NCBI GenBank assembly: GCA_946480465.1
Contig: CAMLJY010000017.1
Span: 35,468-99,467, forward strand
Direction of reading: 5' to 3'
Length of the DNA: 64,000 bases
DNA from: an uncultured Burkholderiales bacterium
Lineage (GTDB): Bacteria; Pseudomonadota; Gammaproteobacteria; Burkholderiales; Burkholderiaceae
Of this stretch, positions 53,128-61,913 are shown in pieces. A model generated the notes under the pieces. It did not search any database and was not told the origin of the DNA. It saw only the letters and a program-made list of their open reading frames with translations. The position numbers and the translations under genes were made by a program. The first letter of the stretch is position 1. Every line of letters begins with the position of its first letter.

Positions 53128-54072
53128 ATGAGCACGGCCGCGTTCACCATTCGCCCTTGGCAGGCTTCCGACGACCTGCACGCGCTCACCGCGCTGCTGC
53201 ACCGCGCCTACGCCCCGCTGGGCGCGGCGGGCATGAATTTCACCGCGGTGGACCAGACCGTGGAGCAGACGCGCGAACGCGTGGGACGCGGCCGGTGCTT
53301 CGTGGCCGAGCGCGATGGCACGGTGATCGGCACCGTCACCGTCGATGGCGCCTTCGATCCCAACAAGCACCTGTGGGCCCGAGCCACGCCCTGGTTCTTC
53401 CGCGCCGACGTGGCGCACCTGCACCAGTACGCCGTCGATCCCGCGGCGCAGGGCGCCGGCGTCGGCGTGGCGCTGCTGGCGGCCTGCGAAGCCTGGGCGC
53501 AGGAACAGGGCCACCGCGCGATCGCGCTCGACACCGCCGTGCCCGCCACCCACCTGCGCCAGCGCTACGAACGCGCCGGCTTCCGCACCGTGGACGAGGT
53601 GCAGTGGGGTGGCAAGGTCTACCGCAGCGTGATCATGGTGAAACCGCTGGCCGAGCCGGCGCCGCAGGGCGACGACGCCGAACACCATGCCGCGCTGGTC
53701 CGCACGCTGTGGGCCTGCTTCGAGGCGCGCGACTGGCCGGCCGCGCGCCGGTTGTTCAACGACGACGCACAGGCCCACTGGTTCGCCAGCGGCGAGCACC
53801 TGCTCGATGCCGACGCCATCATCCGCGTCAACGCGATCTACCCCGAGGGCTGGGCCATCGACGTGCGCGAAGTGACGTGCATGGCCGATGGCCGCGTGCA
53901 TTCGATGGTCGTGGTCACCCAGGACGGGCAGCGCTACATCGCGCATTCGCTGTGGCGCTTCGCCGGCGGCCGCATCGCCCACGTGCACGAGACCTGGGCC
54001 ACGGCCGAGGCGCCGCCGGCCTGGCGCAGCGCCGAGGCCATCGGCGCCTACCGGCGCGAGGACATCGCGTGA
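53128..54072 (+). CDS. GNAT acetyltransferase fused to a SnoaL-like domain
   Basis: A 314-aa two-domain protein. Residues 5-170 are GNAT: FTIRPWQASDDLHALTALLH, then HQYAVDPAAQGAGVGVALLA as acetyl-CoA loop, and ATHLRQRYERAGFRTV. Residues about 185-310 are an NTF2/SnoaL-like domain: LVRTLWACFEARDWPAARRL, FNDDAQAHWFASGEHLLDAD, and RIAHVHETWATAE. The second domain probably binds a small molecule. It is 3 bp downstream of vapC and its stop overlaps the next start as GTGA. Confidence 0.87.
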   Translation: MSTAAFTIRPWQASDDLHALTALLHRAYAPLGAAGMNFTAVDQTVEQTRERVGRGRCFVAERDGTVIGTVTVDGAFDPNKHLWARATPWFFRADVAHLHQYAVDPAAQGAGVGVALLAACEAWAQEQGHRAIALDTAVPATHLRQRYERAGFRTVDEVQWGGKVYRSVIMVKPLAEPAPQGDDAEHHAALVRTLWACFEARDWPAARRLFNDDAQAHWFASGEHLLDADAIIRVNAIYPEGWAIDVREVTCMADGRVHSMVVVTQDGQRYIAHSLWRFAGGRIAHVHETWATAEAPPAWRSAEAIGAYRREDIA

Positions 54073-55076
54073 AGCGGGGGCCCACTGCCGCCGCGGCCAC
54101 CTGGCTGGCGGCGCTGGCCGTGGCGCCGGCCGTCGCCGAGGCCGCGCTGGTGGAGTCGCAGTTCACGGTGACGGTCAGCGTGCACGATGCCTACGGCAAG
54201 CAGGCCGAGCGCCCGGTGGTCGTGACCACCTTCGTCGACGACGGCACGCCCGCGCCGCGCCCCGTGCTGCTGATCAACCATGGCCGCGCCGGCGATGCGG
54301 CCTCGCGTGCCGCACTCGGCCGTGTCCGCTACGGCGACAACGCGCGCTGGTTCGCGGCCCTGGGCTTCATCGTGGCCGTGCCCACCCGCATCGGCTATGG
54401 CCTGACCGGCGGCGACGACGTCGAAGACAACGGGCGCTGCGCGTCCAAGACCTATGGCCCGGGCTTCACGGCAGCGGCCCTGCAGATGCGCGCGGTGCTG
54501 GACCACCTGCGCGCGCGGCCGGACGTCGCACCCGACCGCGGCGTGGCCGTGGGCCAGTCCTATGGCGGTGCCGGCAGCATCGCGCTGGCGGCGCTGATGC
54601 CGCCGGGCCTGCAGGCCGTCATCAACTTCGCCGGCGGCAGCGGCGGCAACCCCCAGGGCAGCCCCGGCCAGCCCTGCCAGCCGAACCGGCTGGAGCGGAC
54701 CTTCGGCGGCTACGGCCGCACCGCGCGCCTGCCCACGCTGTGGCTCTACACCGAGAACGACCGCTACTTCGGCGCCAAGTACCCGCGCCAGTGGTTCGAG
54801 GCCTTCCGCGAGGCCGGCGGCGAGGGCGAGTTCCACCAGTTCCCGCCGCACGGCACCGACGGACACAAGCTGTTCACCAGCCATCCCGCCGCCTGGCAGC
54901 CCGTGGTGCTGGACTTCCTGCGCCGGCATGGCCTGGTGCTGCCGCCGGCCCCGCCCGCCGCGCCTTCGAGCGCGCCCGCGCCCGCTGCGCCACCCGCCGC
55001 GCCGGCGGCTTCATCCACCGCGCCCGCGGCCGCGGCGTCCGCCGCTGGCGCATCGCATCCGGAGGCCTCGCGATGA
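54069..55076 (+). CDS. Exported alpha/beta hydrolase (dienelactone hydrolase-like)
   Basis: A 335-aa protein with a signal peptide (WLAALAVAPAVAEA, cleavage near residue 26). The hydrolase shows VLLINHGRAGDA (oxyanion region), the nucleophile elbow GQSYGGAGS, ENDRYFG (acid) and GTDGHKLF (histidine). Cysteines in NGRCASK and GQPCQPN could form a disulfide in the periplasm. The last ~45 residues are a long Pro/Ala/Ser tail. Start is GTG at 54069 in GTGA overlap. Substrate unknown; an ester or lactone. Confidence 0.83.
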   Translation: MKRGPTAAAATWLAALAVAPAVAEAALVESQFTVTVSVHDAYGKQAERPVVVTTFVDDGTPAPRPVLLINHGRAGDAASRAALGRVRYGDNARWFAALGFIVAVPTRIGYGLTGGDDVEDNGRCASKTYGPGFTAAALQMRAVLDHLRARPDVAPDRGVAVGQSYGGAGSIALAALMPPGLQAVINFAGGSGGNPQGSPGQPCQPNRLERTFGGYGRTARLPTLWLYTENDRYFGAKYPRQWFEAFREAGGEGEFHQFPPHGTDGHKLFTSHPAAWQPVVLDFLRRHGLVLPPAPPAAPSSAPAPAAPPAAPAASSTAPAAAASAAGASHPEASR

Positions 55077-55876
55077 GCGACCGCACCGACCCCGACGACG
55101 ACACGCTCGACATCAGCCGCGACGGCTCCGTGGCCCGCGTCTACCTGAACCGGCCCGAGGTGCGCAATGCCTTCAACAGCCGGGTCATCGCGGAACTGGC
55201 GCGCGCCTTTCGCGAGTTAGGCGCCGACCCCACGCTGCGCGCCATCGTGCTGGGCGGCCACGGCAAGGTGTTCTGCGCCGGGGCCGACCTGAACTGGATG
55301 CGCGCAATGGCTGACTACAGCTGGGAGCAGAACCGCGCCGACGCGCAGGCCCTGGCCGACATGCTGTGGACGATCTACCAGTGCCCCCTGCCCGTGGTCG
55401 GCCGCATCCACGGCGACTGCTTCGCCGGCGGCCTGGGCCTGGCCGCCTGCTGCGACGTGCTGGTGGCGGCCGAGCGCGCCACCTTCTGCCTGAGCGAGGC
55501 GCGCCTCGGCCTGCTGCCCGCCACCATCAGCCCCTACGTGATCCGGGCGATGGGCGAGCAGGCCGCGCGCCGCTACTTCATCACCGCCGAGCGCTTCAGC
55601 GCCGCCGAGGCGCAGCGCATCGGCCTGGCGCACGAAGTGGCGCCGCTGGAGGCTTTGGACGAGAAGGTCGACGGCATCGTCGCCGCGCTGGTGGCCAACG
55701 GCCCGGCCGCGGTCAAGGCCAGCAAGCGCCTGGTGCAGGACCTGGCCGGCCGCACGATCACCGACGAACTGCGCGCCGACACCGCGCGCCGCATCGCCGA
55801 CGTCCGCGCCAGCGCCGAGGGCAAGGAGGGCGTGCAGTCCTTCCTGGCCAAGCGCGACCCCGCCTGGAAGCTCTGA
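55073..55876 (+). CDS. liuC: Enoyl-CoA hydratase / methylglutaconyl-CoA hydratase
   Basis: A 267-aa crotonase-fold protein. The CoA-binding and oxyanion segments are RPEVRNAFNSRVIAELARAF, GHGKVFCAGADLNWMR and GDCFAGGLGLAACCDVLVAA; FCLSEARLGLLPATISPYVI holds the second catalytic glutamate region. Between liuB and liuD it is expected to hydrate 3-methylglutaconyl-CoA to HMG-CoA. It overlaps the hydrolase gene as ATGA. Confidence 0.9.
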   Translation: MSDRTDPDDDTLDISRDGSVARVYLNRPEVRNAFNSRVIAELARAFRELGADPTLRAIVLGGHGKVFCAGADLNWMRAMADYSWEQNRADAQALADMLWTIYQCPLPVVGRIHGDCFAGGLGLAACCDVLVAAERATFCLSEARLGLLPATISPYVIRAMGEQAARRYFITAERFSAAEAQRIGLAHEVAPLEALDEKVDGIVAALVANGPAAVKASKRLVQDLAGRTITDELRADTARRIADVRASAEGKEGVQSFLAKRDPAWKL

Positions 55877-55895
55877 ACCCGGCACCCGCCAAGCC

Positions 55896-56516
55896 ATGAG
55901 CCCCGACCAACTCGACACCACGCACCTGTTCGCGCTGGCCGCGGCCCTGGGCTGGGCGAGTGGCCTGCGCCTCTATGCCGTGGTGTTCCTCACCGGCCTG
56001 GCGGGCTGGCTCGGCTGGGTGCCGCTGCCGTCGGGCCTGAAGATCCTCGAGCACCCGCTGGTGCTCGGCGCCTCGGGCCTGATGCTCTTCGCCGAGTTCC
56101 TGGCCGACAAGATCCCCGCCGTCGATTCGCTGTGGGACGCCGTGCACACGGTGATCCGCATCCCCGCCGGCGCCGCGCTGGCCGCCGGCGTGTTCGGCGG
56201 CGACCAGGCGGCGTGGGCGACGATCGCCGCCCTGCTGGGCGGCACGCTGGCCGCCACCAGCCACGTCGCCAAGGCCACCACGCGCGCGGCCGCCAACACC
56301 TCGCCCGAGCCGTTTTCCAACGTCGGCCTGTCGCTGCTGGGCGATGCCGCGGTGCCGGCCATGCTGTGGCTGGCCTGGGAGCACCCCGTGGCCGCGATCG
56401 TCGCGGTGCTGATCGCGCTGGTGGTGATGGTCACGCTGACCATCGTGCTGATGAAGTTTCTGAAGACCTTGATCGGGTCGCTGCGCCGCCGCTTCGGTGG
56501 TGCCCATGCCACCTGA
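55896..56516 (+). CDS. DUF4126 membrane protein
   Basis: A 206-aa protein with about five hydrophobic helices. Family segments are ALGWASGLRLYAVVFLTGLA, FLADKIPAVDSLWDAVHTVI, and SHVAKATTRAAANTSPEPFS with NVGLSLLGD. Function unknown. It lies 19 bp after liuC and 12 bp before liuD, so it is transcribed with the leucine genes. Confidence 0.87.
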   Translation: MSPDQLDTTHLFALAAALGWASGLRLYAVVFLTGLAGWLGWVPLPSGLKILEHPLVLGASGLMLFAEFLADKIPAVDSLWDAVHTVIRIPAGAALAAGVFGGDQAAWATIAALLGGTLAATSHVAKATTRAAANTSPEPFSNVGLSLLGDAAVPAMLWLAWEHPVAAIVAVLIALVVMVTLTIVLMKFLKTLIGSLRRRFGGAHAT

Positions 56517-56528
56517 CGGAGACAACGC

Positions 56529-58559
<2,031 letters not shown>

Positions 58560-58610
58560 GCCGCGTGGCCCGCGTCCCGGGCGCACCAGGGCCGCGGGGG
58601 ACCCGGAAAC

Positions 58611-58794
58611 GACACCGCCGCCCGGGGGCGGCGGTGTCGACGGGAAACCGCCGCCTGCGGCAGTGGTGCCGATGGGAGACCGCCGCCCGAAGGCGGCGGT
58701 GTTGATGCGAAGCCGTCGCGGGCCGGCGGTGCTGATGCGAAACCACCGCGGGGCGGCGGTACTGATGCGAAACCGCCGCGGGGCGGCGGAGTGG
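58611..58794. repeat. Six tandem 30-33 nt palindromic repeats
   Basis: Units start at 58611, 58644, 58676, 58709, 58739 and 58769 (last one partial). The consensus is GA(A/G)ACCGCCGC-x-GGCGGCGGT followed by a short TGATGC-like tail. Nearly every unit can fold into its own hairpin, the two arms being CCGCC(G) and (C)GGCGG. The last three are most alike and exactly 30 nt apart. The array fills most of the 253-bp gap between liuD and the antisense small gene. There are no unique spacers, so it is not CRISPR. Confidence 0.9.
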
Positions 58795-58812
58795 GCTCCG
58801 CGCCGTCGCGCC

Positions 58813-59193
58813 TCAGCGCCCCCGCAGGCGGGACAGCCAGCCGCGGGAATCGGGTGGCGGCGCCTCGGGATCGGCCGGCGGCTGCGTGTCTTCCATCGGT
58901 CGCGACACGCCGAAGCCGGTGGTGTTGCGCGACCACTCGGTCGGGTGCTGCGCGTGGCCGGGCGAGTTGGCGCGGGAGGCCTCGAGCCGGTCGTAAAGCT
59001 TCTTGACCTGGCGGTAGGTGCTCGCCAGCTCCGCCAGCTCGGTGCCGCGGCAGGCGTCGCACACCAGCAGCACGTCGCGCGCGTAGCGGGGGTGCTGCAG
59101 CATCTTCTCGACGTCGATGCCCTTTCCCAATTCCCGCATCAGGAAGAAGTGGATCTTGGTCGCGATCTGCAGTGGGCTCGGGCTGTGAGACAC
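58813..59193 (-). CDS. Small conserved-looking protein of unknown function
   Basis: A 126-aa cytosolic protein if started at GTG 59193, where an A/G-rich AAAGAAAG lies ~9 nt upstream; a longer frame extends to 59298. It shows IATKIHFFLMRELGKGIDVE, RYARDVLLVCDACRGTELAE and TYRQVKKLYDRLEASR, a compact helical core with a CDAC cysteine pair. The C-terminal 40 residues are polar and proline-rich and probably disordered. I do not recognise the family. It is antisense to the liu genes on both sides. The codon pattern is gene-like, so I keep it as real. Confidence 0.62.
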   Translation of the reverse strand: MSHSPSPLQIATKIHFFLMRELGKGIDVEKMLQHPRYARDVLLVCDACRGTELAELASTYRQVKKLYDRLEASRANSPGHAQHPTEWSRNTTGFGVSRPMEDTQPPADPEAPPPDSRGWLSRLRGR

Positions 59194-59272
59194 GATGAAG
59201 CTTTCTTTTTGCGGTGCAGCGATCGTGGGCGCGATTCTGCGTGCCGGGCAACAATCCGCCACCCCCTCAAAC

Positions 59273-59294
59273 AACAGGCTGAGGGCCTGTTTTT
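59273..59294 (+). terminator. Rho-independent terminator upstream of liuE
   Basis: AACAGGC/GCCTGTT with a 5-nt loop (59273-59291), followed by a T-run to 59294. It would stop + strand transcripts coming from liuD across the antisense gene. Confidence 0.65.
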
Positions 59295-59296
59295 GC

Positions 59297-59323
59297 AAGC
59301 CCTTGTAACCGCCGGGGCTTTTT
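59297..59323 (+). terminator. Second terminator-like hairpin before liuE
   Basis: AAGCCC (59297-59302) pairs with GGGCTT (59315-59320) around a 12-nt loop and is followed by TTT. It lies three bases after the first terminator and 38 nt before the liuE ATG, so the leader of liuE or the end of an upstream transcript carries two in series. Confidence 0.5.
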
Positions 59324-59360
59324 CACGCCCTCTTTCTCCTTGCAACGAACACTCATCGGC

Positions 59361-60302
59361 ATGTTCCCAACCCATGTGACCCTGGTCGACGTCGGCCCGC
59401 GCGACGGCCTGCAGAACGAGAAGCAGCCGGTCGCCACCGAACACAAGGTGGAGCTGGTGCGCCGGCTGCAGGCCGCGGGCCTGCGCGAGATCGAAGTGAC
59501 GAGCTACGTCAGCCCCAAGTGGGTACCGCAGATGGCCGACAACGCGCAGGTGATGGCCGCCATCGCGCGGCCGCCGGGCGTGCGGCACTCGGTGCTGGTG
59601 CCCAACATGGTCGGCCTGCAGGCGGCGCTGGCCAGCGGCGCGGCGACGCGGCCGGATGAGGTCGTCGTCTTCGGCGCGGCCAGCCAGGCCTTCAGCCAGC
59701 GCAACATCAACTGCTCGATCGAAGAGAGCATCGAGCGCTTCGCCCCGGTGGTGGCGGCGGCGCGCGAGGCGGGGCTGAAGGTGCGCGCGGCCATTTCCTG
59801 CGCGCTGGGCTGTCCCTACCAGGGGGACGTGAGCGCGGACGAGGTCGAGCACGTCGTGAAGCTGATGAAGCAGGTCGGCGTGCAGCACTGCGGCATCGCC
59901 GACACCATCGGCGTCGGCACGCCGCGCAAGGTGCAGGCGGTGCTGGAGCGGGCGCTGAAGCACTTCCCGCTGGCCGAGGTCAGCGGCCACTTCCACGACA
60001 CCTACGGCCAGGCGCTGGCCAACATCTATGCCAGCCTGGAAACCGGCGTGCACGTCTTCGACACCAGCGTCGCCGGCCTCGGCGGCTGCCCGTATGCCAA
60101 GGGCGCGACCGGCAACGTCGCCACCGAGGACGTGGTCTTCATGCTGAACGGCCTCGGCATCGAGACCGGCATCGACCTCGACGCGCTGGTGCAGGCCGGC
60201 GGCTACATCTCCGACGTGCTGGGCCGGCCGCCGGTGTCGCGCGTCGGCAAGGCGCTGCTGATCAAGCAGGGCCGCAGCTTCGCGACCGGGAGCTGCGCAT
60301 GA
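59361..60302 (+). CDS. liuE: Hydroxymethylglutaryl-CoA lyase
   Basis: A 313-aa TIM-barrel lyase cleaving HMG-CoA to acetoacetate and acetyl-CoA, the last step of leucine degradation. Motifs: VTLVDVGPRDGLQNEKQ (R14, D15 region), EVTSYVSPKWVPQMAD, GHFHDTYGQALANIYASLE (metal histidines HFH) and the catalytic cysteine loop AGLGGCPYAKGATGNVATED. The ATG at 59361 fits the conserved N-terminus; a TTG seven codons upstream is less likely. Its end overlaps ybaK by 4 nt. Confidence 0.96.
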   Translation: MFPTHVTLVDVGPRDGLQNEKQPVATEHKVELVRRLQAAGLREIEVTSYVSPKWVPQMADNAQVMAAIARPPGVRHSVLVPNMVGLQAALASGAATRPDEVVVFGAASQAFSQRNINCSIEESIERFAPVVAAAREAGLKVRAAISCALGCPYQGDVSADEVEHVVKLMKQVGVQHCGIADTIGVGTPRKVQAVLERALKHFPLAEVSGHFHDTYGQALANIYASLETGVHVFDTSVAGLGGCPYAKGATGNVATEDVVFMLNGLGIETGIDLDALVQAGGYISDVLGRPPVSRVGKALLIKQGRSFATGSCA

Positions 60303-60793
60303 GCGCCGTCGTGGAAGACCGTCCGGAAGGATTCCGCCGCGTCGCCCAGGTGCTGAGCGAGCGCGGCCACCCGCACGCGCCGCTGTGGCTGGAGGTCTCG
60401 GCCCGCACCTGCGCCGAGGCGGCCGAGGCGCTGGGGGTCGCGGTCGGCCAGATCGCCAAGAGCGTGATCTTCCGGCGCCGGGCCGACGAGGTGGCGGTGC
60501 TGGTCGTCACCTCGGGCGACCGGCGCGTCGACGAGAAGAAGGTGGCGGCCCAGGTCGGCCCGATCGGCCGCGCCGATGCCGATTTCGTCAAGGCGCGCAC
60601 CGGCTTCTCGATCGGCGGCGTGTCGCCGGTCGGCCATGCCAGCCCGCCGGTGGTGCTGGTCGACCGCGACCTGTTCCGCTTCGAGGAGATCTGGGCCGCC
60701 GCCGGCCACCCCAACGGGGTCTTCAAGCTGGCGCCGGACGAGCTGCTGGCGCTGACCGGCGCGCCCGCAGCGGACGTGGTGGTCGCGGCCTGA
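60299..60793 (+). CDS. YbaK/EbsC-family aminoacyl-tRNA deacylase
   Basis: A 164-aa trans-editing protein of the YbaK/ProX superfamily, removing wrong amino acids from tRNA. Typical segments are GVAVGQIAKSVIFRR (the conserved lysine), VTSGDRRVDEKKVAAQVG, ARTGFSIGGVSPVGHAS and FKLAPDELLALTGA. The exact specificity (Cys-tRNA-Pro, Ala-tRNA-Pro or other) is not readable. It overlaps liuE as ATGA and its TGA stop shares a base with the next ATG. Confidence 0.92.
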   Translation: MSAVVEDRPEGFRRVAQVLSERGHPHAPLWLEVSARTCAEAAEALGVAVGQIAKSVIFRRRADEVAVLVVTSGDRRVDEKKVAAQVGPIGRADADFVKARTGFSIGGVSPVGHASPPVVLVDRDLFRFEEIWAAAGHPNGVFKLAPDELLALTGAPAADVVVAA

Positions 60794-61026
60794 TGGACGC
60801 CGGCGTCAAGAGCCCCTGCATCAACGTGTGCCGCATGCACGCCGGCACCGGCTGGTGCGAAGGCTGCCTGCGCACCATCGACGAGATCGCCGCCTGGGGC
60901 GCGCTGGACGATCGCCTGAAACGCGAGGTGCTGGCGCTGCTGCCGCAGCGTCGTCGCCAGTGGCGCGCGCTGCGCGGCGATGCCGCCGCGGCCCCCGCCC
61001 CCTTGCCACCGCCCCCCGCCGCATGA
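60793..61026 (+). CDS. DUF1289 small cysteine-rich protein
   Basis: A 77-aa protein with the DUF1289 core SPCINVCRMHAGTGWCEGCL, four cysteines in a CxxxC-x8-CxxC pattern that probably bind zinc or an iron-sulfur centre, then RTIDEIAAWGALDD. The tail is Ala/Pro-rich. Function unknown. Stop and start codons overlap with both neighbours (TGATG and ATGA). Confidence 0.9.
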   Translation: MDAGVKSPCINVCRMHAGTGWCEGCLRTIDEIAAWGALDDRLKREVLALLPQRRRQWRALRGDAAAAPAPLPPPPAA

Positions 61027-61667
61027 CCCCGATCACCTTCTGGTTCGACGTGATCTCGCCCTACGCCTGGCTGGCCTTCGACCGGCTGCCGCAGGCGCTG
61101 GAGGGCTGCAGCTACGTGGTCGAGTACCGGCCGCTGCTGTTCGCCGGGCTGCTGAAGCACTGGGGCCAGAAGGGCCCGGCCGAGATCGGCCCGAAGCGCG
61201 CCTGGACCTACCGCCAGGTGGCCTGGCTGGCGCATGAGCAGGGCACGCCGTTGGCCTTGCCGCGGCCGCACCCATTCAACCCGCTGGCGCTGCAGCGCCT
61301 GGCGGTGGCCGCGTCGGCCGGTGGCCTGCCCAACCGGCGTGTGGTGGAACTGCTGTTCCGCCACGTCTGGTGCCGCGACGGCGCCGACCCGAACGACCCC
61401 ACGGCGTTCGCCGACCTGGTGGTGGACGTGGCGCCGGCGCGCGACCCGGCCGGCGAGGACGTGAAGGCCGAACTGCGCGCGGCCACCGGCGAAGCCGCCG
61501 CCGCCGGCATCTTCGGCGTCCCCAGCTTCGTCGCTGATGGCCGGGTTTTCTGGGGCCAGGACGGCCTGGCGATGCTGCGCGCCGCGCTGCTGAAGGACCC
61601 GTGGTTCCAGGGGGCGGCCTGGGACGAGGCGGGCGACCAGCCCGCCGGCGTGCAGCGGGTGTCCTGA
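61023..61667 (+). CDS. DsbA-family 2-hydroxychromene-2-carboxylate isomerase-like protein
   Basis: A 214-aa thioredoxin-fold protein, second HCCA-isomerase-like gene of the window. The N-terminus is ITFWFDVISPYAWLAFDRLP with serine S12 at the glutathione site, and the C-terminus has AAAGIFGVPSFVADGRVFWG. It ends the liuE-ybaK-DUF1289 unit. No aromatic pathway genes are adjacent, so the substrate is open. It shares little close identity by eye with the copy at 4.7 kb. Confidence 0.88.
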   Translation: MTPITFWFDVISPYAWLAFDRLPQALEGCSYVVEYRPLLFAGLLKHWGQKGPAEIGPKRAWTYRQVAWLAHEQGTPLALPRPHPFNPLALQRLAVAASAGGLPNRRVVELLFRHVWCRDGADPNDPTAFADLVVDVAPARDPAGEDVKAELRAATGEAAAAGIFGVPSFVADGRVFWGQDGLAMLRAALLKDPWFQGAAWDEAGDQPAGVQRVS

Positions 61668-61682
61668 CCCCGTTCTGGCGCA

Positions 61683-61702
61683 GATCCGGGTTTGTCCGGA
61701 TC
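61683..61702 (+). terminator. Hairpin after the liuE unit
   Basis: GATCCGG/CCGGATC with a 6-nt loop, 15 nt after the stop of the isomerase-like gene. TTTTC follows about 13 nt later. Probable terminator of the liuE-led transcript. Confidence 0.5.
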
Positions 61703-61784
61703 CGTGGGTCGCGTGTTTTCCTGATGGGATTAACCCTTGGTTTTGCGCATTGCGAAACCGGCCCTGCGGGTTGGTCCCAGGTTC

Positions 61785-61847
61785 GTCAGCCTGTGTTGGC
61801 TTCGCGTCAGCCGCTGTTGGCTTGGCGTCAGAGCTTGGTCAGAGCCC
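61785..61847. promoter_or_regulatory. 21-bp tandem iterons upstream of the MHS transporter
   Basis: GTCAGCC-x2-TGTTGGCTT-x-GC-like units at 61785-61805 and 61806-61826, then a partial GTCAGAGCTTGGTCAGAGC. Each full unit holds an AGCC...GGCT inverted pair. A spacing of two helical turns puts them on one face of the DNA, 67-129 nt before the ATG, which suits a regulator binding array. Confidence 0.5.
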
Positions 61848-61913
61848 TCGCGCATCGTGCCGGCCATGCGCAGCCGGTCGGCCGCGCAGATCTCTAGCCC
61901 AGGAGACTCCGTC

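Noticed and set aside
58611..58794. CRISPR array
   Set aside because: Units are contiguous and similar over their full length, no unique spacers and no cas genes.
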